This document shows, one piece after another, positions 46,317 to 54,295 of a stretch of 64,000 bases of DNA. The notes below the pieces were generated by a model, which saw only the letters and a program-made list of their open reading frames with translations, did not search any database and was not told where the DNA came from. A program made the position numbers and the translations under genes. Positions within the stretch are counted from its first letter, which is position 1. Every line of letters starts with the position of its first letter. The DNA is from an uncultured Bacteroidota bacterium (GTDB lineage Bacteria; Bacteroidota; Bacteroidia; Flavobacteriales_F; PHOS-HE28), in the NCBI GenBank assembly GCA_902826215.1, contig CADEDY010000008.1, forward strand, positions 62,001 to 126,000, given 5' to 3'.

Positions 46317-46324
46317 CAAAGGTA
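46317..46324 (-). promoter_or_regulatory. -7 box of ribBA
   Basis: TACCTTTG on the minus strand, a full TAnnTTTG match, ends 6 nt before the ribBA ATG, predicting a leaderless mRNA. No FMN riboswitch can fit between this box and the start. Confidence 0.6.
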
Positions 46325-46346
46325 TGCAGCCGCTACGCCTCCGGGC

Positions 46347-47534
46347 CTAGCCGCCGTGCCGCGGCGTATCAAGGATGATCCGCTCCAGGTCCGCTGCTGC
46401 CCTGTCCCAATCGAAGTGTTCATGCACAAAGCGGAATCCGTTCTGCGCCAATCGGTCGCTCTCCTCTGGGTCGGCCAGCAGACGAAGGATGTGGTCCGCA
46501 TAGTCCTGCGGGCTGTTTCCGATGAGGATGGAATGCCCCGGATCCGCGCCTACGGCGTTGTTGGCCAAAGCACTGGTGATGCACGGCAAACGCATGGCCA
46601 TGGCTTCCAGGATCTTGTTCTGGAGGCCGGTTCCGATCTGCATCGGAGCGACGAAGATCCGTGCTGTGGCGTAGGAGGTTCGGATGTCCTTCACCCAACC
46701 CGACACGGTCACCAGTGGATCCACCCTAGCGAGGTCGCGCACGCTGGCACTGGGGTCTACGCCGGAGATCAGCAGGCTCGTTCCCGGGCGCTTATGTCGC
46801 ACGATCGGCAGGACATGCTGCACCAGGAAAAGCACACTGTCGATGTTCGGTGGGTAGTTCATGTTCCCCGTGAAGAGCAGGTCGTGCGTCTTCGTGTGAT
46901 CCTGTGGGCTGAAGTGTCGCGTGTCCACGCCGTTCGGGATCACCTGCACCTGATCGCGTAGTGGGTGATAGATGAATTCGCGGTCCTGTGCGCTGATGAT
47001 GACCGAGTTGTCGAACAGGTCGAACATCAGGTTCTCGTAGCGGATCAAACGACGTGTTTCCGCTTGGAACAATGGGCGCAAATAGAAAGGCGAGGTTTCC
47101 GTTCTCCGCTCCATTCCCTTGGACAAGGTGTCCATGTAATCCAGCGTCTTCGGGAGTAAGGGATGGCTTCGCACGTATTCCGTGGTCCGCACCAATTGGC
47201 ACAGCACATGGTCGGGCTTCAGCTCGCGGATCACCTTGTCGATCGCACGTTGTGCACTTCGGTGGTGGAAGTAGGCCACCTGAAAGGGCAGGCGCGAGAA
47301 TACCGCTGATGCGAGCTTGAGAATGATCCGCCATCGCGGCACACGGATCACGTCGATGTGCGAACAGAATTGCTTCAGGTGCGCGAGGTGTGCCGGATCC
47401 GTGGGTGTGTCGCTCAGGCAGCAGAGGATCACCTCATGCTTGTGTGCCAGGCGGATCATCAAGTGATACGCCCGCAACTTGTCGCCTTTCTCCAAAGGGT
47501 AGGGTACACGAGAGAGCAACAACAACAACTTCAT
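46347..47534 (-). CDS. Glycosyltransferase, GT4-type
   Basis: 395 residues. A GT-B fold is indicated by MKLLLLLSRVPYPLEKGDKLRAYHLM at the N-terminus, VQVIPNGVDTRHFSP in the linker, DLLFTGNMNYPPNIDSVLFL at the start of the donor domain, and the donor motif GTGLQNKILEAMAMRLPCIT, where the EX7E Glu should contact the nucleotide sugar. It resembles sugar transferases of exopolysaccharide or LPS loci. The start overlaps the stop of the preceding glycosyltransferase by 4 bp. Probably acts on the cytoplasmic face of the inner membrane; donor and acceptor are unknown. Confidence 0.85.
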   Translation of the reverse strand: MKLLLLLSRVPYPLEKGDKLRAYHLMIRLAHKHEVILCCLSDTPTDPAHLAHLKQFCSHIDVIRVPRWRIILKLASAVFSRLPFQVAYFHHRSAQRAIDKVIRELKPDHVLCQLVRTTEYVRSHPLLPKTLDYMDTLSKGMERRTETSPFYLRPLFQAETRRLIRYENLMFDLFDNSVIISAQDREFIYHPLRDQVQVIPNGVDTRHFSPQDHTKTHDLLFTGNMNYPPNIDSVLFLVQHVLPIVRHKRPGTSLLISGVDPSASVRDLARVDPLVTVSGWVKDIRTSYATARIFVAPMQIGTGLQNKILEAMAMRLPCITSALANNAVGADPGHSILIGNSPQDYADHILRLLADPEESDRLAQNGFRFVHEHFDWDRAAADLERIILDTPRHGG

Positions 47535-48736
47535 CGCTTGCGCAAACGCTCATAGAAGGCCACGAGGTCCTCCACGATCCGCGTATCCGAATAGGAGGCC
47601 TCCACCAACTTGCGCGCTTCAATACCGAGCAGATCCCGGTACTCGGTCGATTCATCCAGTGCCACGATATGCGCCGCGAACTCCGTGGCTGTGTGCGCGA
47701 TCAGTATGTTGAGGCCTGCGGTGTATTCGATCCCCTCTGCGCCGATCGGTGTGGAGATCACCGGTTTTCCCAAAGCCATGCCTTCGATGATCTTCACGCG
47801 CATGCCGCCGGCCGAGAACAGTGGCACCACCATCACGTGACGGGAGCGCATGTAGTTAAGGGCATTCTTCACCCGACCGCGGATCTGCACTCCGGGCATC
47901 TCCCGCTTCAGCAACTCCTCGGGCATCTTGTTGCCGGCCAGGTGCAACTGTGCATTCGGCCGTTTCTTCAACACCTTTGGCCATACCTCATCCAGCAGCC
48001 ATTGGATGCCTTCTACGTTCGGAAGCCAATCCATGCTTCCCAAGTGGAAGAAAATGGTCGGACCTTCCTTGTGCTTGGTGTCGGTCTTGTATTCACCAGG
48101 TTCTACGGCGAACGGAATGGTGGTCACCGGGGTGCGCGTACCGTGTTCCAGGAAGTGCTCCGCATCCGACGGACTGATCGCGGCAACGCCATCCACCCGG
48201 TCCAGGATCGACATTTCGTAATCGTGGAGCTGCTTCGCGAGGAACTTGCGATACGGCCGCTTCAGGATGTTCTTCTCACCGGTGGCGATGCGATCCTGTA
48301 TCACGTGTTCCAAGTTGTGCGAACGCAGTACGATGGGGGAGTTGGTGTACCGCCGTATCGTTGGTATGTACGGCGTCATGAACAGGCTCTCCAAATGGAT
48401 GATGTCGAACTTCTCCTCGGTAAGCAGGCGGATCAACCGGATGTCCACGTCGGGCGAGAAGAACCGACTGATGTTGTAGTTGTCCGCGGTGAGCAGGTCC
48501 GTGAAGGCATCCACGATGTTCACGCTGGTGTCCACGTACACCCCTTCGATCCGTGTCTTCTCTTGGTAATCCTTGGGGATGGTCTCCAGGTCCAGCGAAT
48601 TCTTAGGGGTGCTGATGCACAGCACCTTTACCGTATGCCCCGCCGCCAGCAGGCCTCTCGTGAGGTTGTGCATGGCCTTGCTGCCGCCATCGATGGGCGG
48701 GTAGGGCGGTTTGTTACAAAGCTGAAGGATCCGCAT
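47531..48736 (-). CDS. Glycosyltransferase, GT4-type
   Basis: 401 residues from ATG 48736 (MRILQLCNKPPYPPIDGGSK). GT-B fold: the glycine-rich acceptor loop GGSKAMHNLTRGLLAAGH, DIIHLESLF and VLRSHNLEH in the N-terminal domain, then TIFFHLGSMDWLPNVEGI and the donor motif GGMRVKIIEGMALGKPVISTPIGAEG. Related to the following gene but not a close copy. The 5' end overlaps the lptF/G gene by 23 bp, and the 3' end overlaps the next glycosyltransferase by 4 bp, which argues for one tightly coupled operon. Likely in surface polysaccharide or glycolipid synthesis. Confidence 0.87.
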   Translation of the reverse strand: MRILQLCNKPPYPPIDGGSKAMHNLTRGLLAAGHTVKVLCISTPKNSLDLETIPKDYQEKTRIEGVYVDTSVNIVDAFTDLLTADNYNISRFFSPDVDIRLIRLLTEEKFDIIHLESLFMTPYIPTIRRYTNSPIVLRSHNLEHVIQDRIATGEKNILKRPYRKFLAKQLHDYEMSILDRVDGVAAISPSDAEHFLEHGTRTPVTTIPFAVEPGEYKTDTKHKEGPTIFFHLGSMDWLPNVEGIQWLLDEVWPKVLKKRPNAQLHLAGNKMPEELLKREMPGVQIRGRVKNALNYMRSRHVMVVPLFSAGGMRVKIIEGMALGKPVISTPIGAEGIEYTAGLNILIAHTATEFAAHIVALDESTEYRDLLGIEARKLVEASYSDTRIVEDLVAFYERLRKR

Positions 48737-50156
48737 GCGAACGCCTGAACAGGGAACGGAACCGCTCCCAGCCGCGATAATACGCATCGGCATCGAAGAG
48801 CGGGCTGTCCGTTGATGCCTTCCACGTTAATAGCAAGCCGATGGGCAAAAGCACCATGCTGCTGATCCACATGCCAGGCCAAGGGCTGAGCTTGCCCGAG
48901 ATCACCAGTTTCTCGGTGCTGAACGAGACGATGTGGAAGATGAGGAAGAAGATGATGGCGAACACCACGGGCAGGCCCATGCCGCCTTTGCGGATGATGG
49001 CCCCCAGCGGCGCCCCGATGAAGAAGAACAGCAGACAGGCCAAGGCCAACATGGGTTTGCGGTGCCATTCCACCTGGAAACGGGAGATCTGCTCCAACCG
49101 CCCGCGACGCTCTTCGGCCGAGCGGTCGATGAAATTGATGTTGTTACGCACCATGTTCACCGCCGCATCGTAGTAGTTGCGGCGTTGCTCGGGCGCGAGG
49201 CTTTTCTCGAAGTCGGTCTGGCTGCTCACCGTGGCCGTGTCCGCTCGGGCGGTGGTGTCGCGCGTCACGAGCAAGCTGTTGGCGAGGTGGCGCTGTTGTT
49301 CCTCCACCCGGTTCTGCATCTGCCGCTCCAAGCTGTCCTCCGCGAATTGCAGCTGACCGATGGTGAGCATCTTGTAATGGTCCTTGAAGAGGTCGCGGTC
49401 CGTGCGGTCCAAGCCCAAGCCGCTGAGGTCGAAGCGGATCTCGTCCTCGGCGAAGGTGCCGCGCATCATGGGGTATTGGCTCTTGGCTTCGCCGGGCGAG
49501 TGCTCGTCGTAGAAGTGGCCGTCGAACAAGGTGAGGATGAGGTAGGCGCCATCCGTGCTACGGCGCATGGTGCCCCGCTTGGCCCGCACCACCGTGCGAT
49601 TCCCTTGGAAGGGTGCCCGGTGGTCGTAGATCAGCACATCGCGCAACTCGCCGCCTTCCTGGTCCTTCTCCATCGCACGAATGCTGAACCCATCGATGCC
49701 GTTGTAGAAGATGCCCGGCTGCAGGTTCATCGTCGGCTTCTTCCGGGTGACATCCCAGAGGAGGGAGTGGAAGCGCAAATTGGCTTGCGGCAATACGTTG
49801 TTGCTGAAGTAAAAGGAACCAACGGCCAGAAGACCCACGGTGAAGGCCAGCGGCGTAAGGATGCGCAGAAGCCCCAGCCCAGCCGAACGCATGGGCACCA
49901 GTTCGGTGTTCTCGCCGAGGCCGCCCATGGTCATGATGCTGCTGAGCAGGATCGCCAAGGGTAAGGCCAACGGCACGAAGCTGGCCGTGGCGTACATCAT
50001 CAGTTCCACGAGCACGTACCATTCCAAGCCCTTTCCCATCAGGTCGTCCACGTACTTCCACAGGAACTGCATCACGAGGATGAACAGCACGATGACGAAC
50101 GTGATGACCAGCGGTCCCACGAACGCCCGGATGATCATGCGGTGCAGGCGTTTCAT
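48714..50156 (-). CDS. LptF/LptG-family permease
   Basis: 480 residues from ATG 50156 (a GTG one codon earlier is also possible). The topology is that of LptF/LptG: three TM helices in the first 125 residues (LVITFVIVLFILVMQFLWKYVDDLMGKG, a hallmark start), a large periplasmic jelly-roll domain (about 130-385) with a long helical insertion, and three C-terminal TM helices (about 385-450) with GAPLGAIIRKGGMGLPV, the conserved cytoplasmic loop. These pair with the LptB ATPase to extract lipopolysaccharide from the inner membrane. Whether this is LptF or LptG cannot be decided. It sits between the START-like gene and the glycosyltransferases. Confidence 0.88.
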   Translation of the reverse strand: MKRLHRMIIRAFVGPLVITFVIVLFILVMQFLWKYVDDLMGKGLEWYVLVELMMYATASFVPLALPLAILLSSIMTMGGLGENTELVPMRSAGLGLLRILTPLAFTVGLLAVGSFYFSNNVLPQANLRFHSLLWDVTRKKPTMNLQPGIFYNGIDGFSIRAMEKDQEGGELRDVLIYDHRAPFQGNRTVVRAKRGTMRRSTDGAYLILTLFDGHFYDEHSPGEAKSQYPMMRGTFAEDEIRFDLSGLGLDRTDRDLFKDHYKMLTIGQLQFAEDSLERQMQNRVEEQQRHLANSLLVTRDTTARADTATVSSQTDFEKSLAPEQRRNYYDAAVNMVRNNINFIDRSAEERRGRLEQISRFQVEWHRKPMLALACLLFFFIGAPLGAIIRKGGMGLPVVFAIIFFLIFHIVSFSTEKLVISGKLSPWPGMWISSMVLLPIGLLLTWKASTDSPLFDADAYYRGWERFRSLFRRSHADPSAL

Positions 50157-50196
50157 CACCGGAACAACGAAAAGGACAGGATGGTGGTATGCCGAC

Positions 50197-51087
50197 TCAC
50201 GCGCCCAGAACCCGCTTCAACTCGTGGATCTGCGACTCCCACAGCTGCTTGGTCTCCGCCACTTCGGGTGGCCATGCGTGGTCGGTGACCACCAAGCAGA
50301 CTTCGTTCGTCATGGCGTCCACGCGGATGCGCATTTCGTAGAAGGCCTCGGGGTCCTCATCGTCGTTGCGACGGAAGCGGATCACCTCGCCCAGCTTTCG
50401 GCCGATCAAGGTGGTCTCTTCGCGTTCCTGTTCACCCCAGATGAAGGTGTATTGGTCGTCGCGAACGTCAACGTCCTGGCAGTACCATTCGCTGAAACCG
50501 CTCGGGCTGCTGATCAGGTCATAGAGGGCGGTGGGGGTGCTGTTCAGGTAGAACTCCATCACCACGCGCTCTTTCAAGGGTAGTTTCTTAGGTGCCGGTT
50601 TCGGCATTGGCTTTGGCGCCACCATTCCTTCGGCTTTCGCAACAGGTGCGGGTGCCTTGGCAGGTGCTGCTTTCACAGGAGCCGCCTTCGGTGTTGGCGC
50701 GGCTTTGGCTGGTGCGGGTTTCGCCACCGGCGCCGTTTTCTTCACTGGTGCTGGCTTTGCGACCTTCTTGGCCACGGCCTTCCCGTTGGTGCGGGACGGG
50801 GACGTCTTCGGAGCAACTTTCACGATCTTCTTGATGGGTTTAGCGGCAACCACCTTTTTGGCTGCTGCTTTCTTAACTGCTTTAGGCTTCGCCGCAGGCT
50901 TCACTTTAGCTCCTTTAGCGGGCGCTTTTGACCTTACCACTGGCTTTGCTTTTGTTTTCGGCTTCGCAGCCTTGGCTGGCGTGGTCTTCTTGGCTTTGCC
51001 TTTCACCGCTGGCTTCGCTGCTTTCTTCGCTCCGGCTTTCTTGGTGGTGGGCTTTCCCTTGGGAGCACTTGTCTTCTTCTTGGCCAT
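50197..51087 (-). CDS. START-like (SRPBCC) protein with histone H1-like Lys/Ala/Pro-rich tail
   Basis: 296 residues from ATG 51087. Residues 1 to about 165 are almost only Lys, Ala, Pro, Val and Thr in short repeats (KKAGAKKAAKPAVKGK and similar), like histone H1 or Hc1/Hc2 tails: no predicted fold, strongly basic. Residues 170-296 form a compact domain (VVMEFYLNSTPTALYDLISS, GFSEWYCQDVDV, EVCLVVTDHAWPPE, ending LKRVLGA) that matches the START-like/AHSA1 domain, typically a stand-alone protein of about 130 residues in Bacteroidota. The tail suggests nucleic acid binding; the ligand is unknown. It precedes lptF/G by 40 bp. TACCTTGG at 51121-51114 is a likely -7 box. Confidence 0.8.
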   Translation of the reverse strand: MAKKKTSAPKGKPTTKKAGAKKAAKPAVKGKAKKTTPAKAAKPKTKAKPVVRSKAPAKGAKVKPAAKPKAVKKAAAKKVVAAKPIKKIVKVAPKTSPSRTNGKAVAKKVAKPAPVKKTAPVAKPAPAKAAPTPKAAPVKAAPAKAPAPVAKAEGMVAPKPMPKPAPKKLPLKERVVMEFYLNSTPTALYDLISSPSGFSEWYCQDVDVRDDQYTFIWGEQEREETTLIGRKLGEVIRFRRNDDEDPEAFYEMRIRVDAMTNEVCLVVTDHAWPPEVAETKQLWESQIHELKRVLGA

Positions 51088-51113
51088 AGGATTCGGTAGT
51101 GGTTCGGTGAGGG

Positions 51114-51121
51114 CCAAGGTA
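51114..51121 (-). promoter_or_regulatory. -7 box of the START-like gene
   Basis: TACCTTGG on the minus strand, one mismatch from TAnnTTTG, 26 nt before the ATG at 51087. Confidence 0.4.
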
Positions 51122-51186
51122 GAGAAAAGCCCTCCCGTTCCAAGCCCCAGTTCTCGTCGCCCGCTACAAGCAGCGGGCCGGATCGC

Positions 51187-51194
51187 TATATTTG
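51187..51194 (+). promoter_or_regulatory. -7 box of the tRNA-Met promoter
   Basis: TATATTTG, identical to the box before tRNA-Leu, 29 nt upstream of the tRNA 5' end. Confidence 0.6.
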
Positions 51195-51223
51195 CCGCCC
51201 CTTGGACCCTATCCAAGGCGTAT

Positions 51224-51297
51224 GGCGCGGTAGCTCAGCTGGTTAGAGCGCGTGATTCATAATCACGAGGTCGGGAGTTCAAGTCTCCCCCGCGCTA
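51224..51297 (+). tRNA. tRNA with CAT anticodon, probably elongator tRNA-Met
   Basis: The acceptor stem GGCGCGG (51224-51230) pairs with CCGCGCT (51290-51296), with one G-U pair; D-arm TAGCTCAGCTGGTTAGAGC; anticodon CAT at 51258-51260 in loop TTCATAA with stem GTGAT/ATCAC; T-arm GGGAGTTCAAGTCTCCC; A discriminator; no encoded CCA. A CAT anticodon can also be tRNA-Ile2 (read as AUA after lysidine modification), and the body does not settle this. It is not initiator-like, because the anticodon stem lacks three G-C pairs. Confidence 0.9.
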
Positions 51298-51299
51298 CG

Positions 51300-51325
51300 A
51301 AGGTCACCTTTAAGGTGGCCTTTTT
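51300..51325 (+). terminator. Terminator after tRNA-Met
   Basis: AAGGTCACC (51300-51308), loop TTTAA, GGTGGCCTT (51314-51322) with one wobble pair, then a TTT run. Confidence 0.85.
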
Positions 51326-51587
51326 CGTTGGGAGGGGATGCGTAAGGCTAATATATGGAGATGCGTACCCAACGTACTCCGACCAGAGGCCTTGCTTGTT
51401 ATGTAGACCTTGGTGCAGCGACCGCCTTTAGTCCTTGGTAGAGTGTCCGCCCGTAAACCTCCGAAGGTGTATGTTAATGAACTTCTGCAGGTGCCCGAAG
51501 CGAAGAACCTGCCCGGTTCAAAGGAACCGCACACTGTCTTATCGCACAGCGGGGTATCACGTGTGCCTCCGCGTGGACAGCAACCCC

Positions 51588-52340
51588 TCAATCCCGAACG
51601 CAGCGTAGTGAATGGCCCATCGATCGGGCAGCGGTTCCGCTGCCTACCTGACCATACGAGTGGGACAGCGAATAGAACCAAGCACCCGTGGTGCTCCAGG
51701 GCGTTGAACTCCACCATATGGCCTCCGTATTCAGCGTGCCGAAAGTGCACAAGATGCCTTGGGCCCAACTACCGCCCACTGCGGAGAACCCACTTTCGTT
51801 CGTCGCCAGCACGTTCGGGTCCTGCCAATAGGTCGTGCCCACGGTCTTCATCTTCCCGCCGGCATCCAAGGGGCCGCCGAGATAGTCCACCAGTGCTGTC
51901 CATTCCACATCAGTGGGCACGTGCCATCCCGTGGGGCACACGTTGCGTGCATCGTCCACGGCGTACCAGTTGTACAACTTGCCATAGGGGTCGTCGTACT
52001 GGGCATTCTCATTGTAATGCACCCAGGCACCCGCGATCTGCGCGCACCACTCGGTCATGTTGCCCACGGTCGGGATCGGGTCGCCGTTGGCGTAAGTGGC
52101 CGTGCGCAGGTTCGCCGCCGTCCATTCCTGCCCGTTGCCATAGATCAGGGTAGGATAGGTGTTGCCGTCGATGTCCGTGACACCCGGCCCCGGTGTATAG
52201 ATGTACGTGTAGGTGATGCTGTCAATGGAGTTCACCGGGATCTGCAGCACCGTACCCGTGTTCTGGTGGATGTTCATGAACAATTGCGCCGACGACGCAG
52301 TGCCGCTCAGGACCAGAGCGAGAGAGGCAAGGAGTTTCAT
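51588..52340 (-). CDS. Secreted FISUMP-domain protein, copy 1
   Basis: 250 residues. The signal peptide (MKLLASLALVLSGTASSAQ) is followed by a short motif IHQNTGTVLQIPVNSIDSITYT and a linker YTPGPGVTDIDGNTY. The rest is a Fibrobacter succinogenes major paralogous (FISUMP) domain: NGQEWTAANLRTATYANG, LYNWYAVDDARNVCPTGWHVPTD, WWSSTPW and the terminal SMGHSLRCVRD. FISUMP domains are extracellular, probably with a C-type-lectin-like fold; the function is unknown. There is no T9SS domain. It lies 40 bp downstream of the small T9SS gene on the same strand, and has a close paralogue at 53100-53858. Confidence 0.85.
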   Translation of the reverse strand: MKLLASLALVLSGTASSAQLFMNIHQNTGTVLQIPVNSIDSITYTYIYTPGPGVTDIDGNTYPTLIYGNGQEWTAANLRTATYANGDPIPTVGNMTEWCAQIAGAWVHYNENAQYDDPYGKLYNWYAVDDARNVCPTGWHVPTDVEWTALVDYLGGPLDAGGKMKTVGTTYWQDPNVLATNESGFSAVGGSWAQGILCTFGTLNTEAIWWSSTPWSTTGAWFYSLSHSYGQVGSGTAARSMGHSLRCVRD

Positions 52341-52380
52341 GGCTTCGTGCGAGGGTGTTCTTACCGATCGTTCAGAGCAG

Positions 52381-52917
52381 CTATTGAATGACCAGAGGCT
52401 TCGCCGTGCTTCCACCGGCCGTCACCAAGCGCACCAGGTAGCTGGCTGGCGCCACCCGGCCTCCGCGACCATCGGCTCCATCCCACTGCAACTGGAAGGG
52501 CCCCGCCGCCAGCTCTCCCTCGAACAGGCGACGCACCATGCGCCCCTGGGCATTCCACACCTCTACCACCAACCGGCCCGGCTCCAGCATCTCCGTGGCG
52601 ATGTTCACCTCGGCCGCGCTCGGGTTCGGGTTCAGGTGAAGGTCCAGAGGCTCCATACCTGAAGACACATGCATCACGTCGGTGCTGAGGTCGGCGAACT
52701 CCACACGATCGACATCGCCAAGCGCCCAGGTGTATTGGGTGCCGTCCGCCAGCCAAAGCACCTGGTCCAACCCGGCGAAGGTGCATTTGCGGATGGCGGC
52801 CACCGCAAAGCTTTCGGCACTGCCATTGGTGAAATGGAAGACCACGGATTGTGCGCACAGCACGATCGGAAGGAGCGCCACGACGAGTGCGGTGGCACGC
52901 TGGATGGAACGGGGCAT
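52381..52917 (-). CDS. Small T9SS-secreted protein
   Basis: 178 residues from ATG 52917 (MPRSIQRATALVVALLPIVLCAQ, a signal peptide). Two similar short strands follow: FHFTNGSAESFAVAAIRKCTF and LWLADGTQYTWALGDVDRVEF, a pattern also seen in weaker form at the start of both neighbouring FISUMP proteins. Residues 100-178 are a T9SS type A domain (LHLNPNPSAAEVNIATE, VEVWNAQGRMVRR, ending SYLVRLVTAGGSTAKPLVIQ). The mature part before the sorting signal is only about 75 residues. TATTTTTG (52929-52922) lies 4 nt before the ATG. Possibly the first gene of an operon with FISUMP copy 1. Confidence 0.8.
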   Translation of the reverse strand: MPRSIQRATALVVALLPIVLCAQSVVFHFTNGSAESFAVAAIRKCTFAGLDQVLWLADGTQYTWALGDVDRVEFADLSTDVMHVSSGMEPLDLHLNPNPSAAEVNIATEMLEPGRLVVEVWNAQGRMVRRLFEGELAAGPFQLQWDGADGRGGRVAPASYLVRLVTAGGSTAKPLVIQ

Positions 52918-52921
52918 AGGC

Positions 52922-52929
52922 CAAAAATA
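52922..52929 (-). promoter_or_regulatory. -7 box of the small T9SS gene
   Basis: TATTTTTG on the minus strand, a full TAnnTTTG match, ends only 4 nt before the ATG at 52917; transcription would begin at or just inside the start codon. Confidence 0.55.
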
Positions 52930-53099
52930 GCACGATGACCAATACCTGTGCACGCGAGATCCCGGCACTGCGGTGGATGGGCACGTATCCCTCCATGGAA
53001 GCTCGCGAGCAGGACCTTGGGGTTCGTGACCCATGCTGGTGGATATTCGCGGAACCGCGACAACCATCTGTTCGAGGAACGACCGTTGCAAGCTCCTCC

Positions 53100-53858
53100 T
53101 CAATCCCGAACGCAGCGCACCGAGTGGCCCATTTCCCTGTTCTGAGGTGGGGTGAGCACAAACCCGGAGGTATGTAAGAGCGAGATCGTATATGCACGTG
53201 TGCTGTTCTCTGGTGTTGAACTCCACCATGTGCCTTTCTCGTGAAGCGGACTGAAGGTGCATAGGATCGAATTGGCAAAACCACCTCCCATGCCTCCAAA
53301 ACCACTTTCGTTGGTGGCCTCTGCATTCGGCTCCAGCCAATGGTCGGTGCCCACGGTCTTCATCTTCCCGCCGGCCGTTAAGGAGCCGCCGAGAAAGTCC
53401 AGCAACGCAGTCATCTCCACATTGGTGGGCACATGCCAGCCCGCAGGGCACACGTTGCGTGCATCCGCCACGGCGTACCAGTTGTACAATTTGCCGTAGG
53501 GATCCTCGTACTGCACATCCAGGTCATAATGCACCCAAGCACCCGTGTCCAAGGCGCACCATTCGTCCAAGACCGCCACCGTAGGAATGGGATCGCCGTT
53601 GGCGTAGGTGGCCGTGCGCAGGTTCGCCCCCGTCCACTCCTGACCGTTGCCATAGATCAGGGTGGGATAGGCGTTGCCGTCGATGTCCGTGACCCCCGGC
53701 CCTGGTGTGTACACGTAGAAGAAGGTGTACGTAATGCTGTCGATGGCGTTCTGCGGCACCTCCAGCACCGCACCCGTGTTCTGGTGGATATTCATGATGG
53801 TCTGCGCCGAAAGCGCAGTACCAACAAGGACCAAGGCGAGGCAGGCGAGGTGTTTCAT
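53100..53858 (-). CDS. Secreted FISUMP-domain protein, copy 2
   Basis: 252 residues, same layout as copy 1: signal peptide (MKHLACLALVLVGTALSAQ), IHQNTGAVLEVPQNAIDSITYT, YTPGPGVTDIDGNAY, then the FISUMP domain ending REMGHSVRCVRD. The 5' half is nearly identical to copy 1, while the region from about residue 185 onward differs strongly (SILCTFSPLHEKGTWWSSTP versus GILCTFGTLNTEAIWWSSTP, then dissimilar). The 11 nt before the ATG (CGCACGAAGCC) match those of copy 1, so the leader was duplicated too. Extracellular; role unknown. Confidence 0.85.
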   Translation of the reverse strand: MKHLACLALVLVGTALSAQTIMNIHQNTGAVLEVPQNAIDSITYTFFYVYTPGPGVTDIDGNAYPTLIYGNGQEWTGANLRTATYANGDPIPTVAVLDEWCALDTGAWVHYDLDVQYEDPYGKLYNWYAVADARNVCPAGWHVPTNVEMTALLDFLGGSLTAGGKMKTVGTDHWLEPNAEATNESGFGGMGGGFANSILCTFSPLHEKGTWWSSTPENSTRAYTISLLHTSGFVLTPPQNREMGHSVRCVRD

Positions 53859-54295
53859 GGCTTCGTGCGGAAGAGTGGGTGAAAGTGGATGAGATCGGTC
53901 AGCGGATCAGTACTATTAACCAGCTAGGGATTTCGCTGCGCTGCTGTACGCCTTCACTCTCTCGCTTCGCGGCGAATTTAGCGAAGTGCTGGCTTGCCGA
54001 AGCCTCTTAACCGCAGCACAAGTTCGATCCTTGCACACGAGTTCTTCCGAGACCGTTCAGATGTTAATAACGCATTGAACCGTGGCACGGTAAGGTGCTT
54101 CATGCCCCAGCAGGGTGTCTGCTTACGCGGCCCCTTGACAAGACCTCCGCCGTGGTCTTCCGTAGGCGCCCAAGCGGCCTCGAGGCCGAGTTCATGTTTG
54201 CTTGTCGAGGTCGGATATCAGTACGAGCAACGGGCAGTGTTGGAAGAAACCTTTGCCAAGTCTGCCATAGGTGACCCTGCGCCTCGAAGCCGTGA
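53859..54295. other. Gene-free interval upstream of FISUMP copy 2
   Basis: 437 bp between the FISUMP copy 2 start and the stop of the S9 peptidase gene. It has short open frames on both strands but none with a recognisable protein. I see no tRNA, no clear terminator and no strong promoter. The leader of FISUMP copy 2 must lie here; an AT-richer patch at about 53911-53921 is the only hint. Confidence 0.5.

Noticed and set aside
51310-51768. 152-residue minus-strand frame after tRNA-Met
   Set aside because: It reads across the terminator region and out of frame through the end of the FISUMP gene; no similarity seen.
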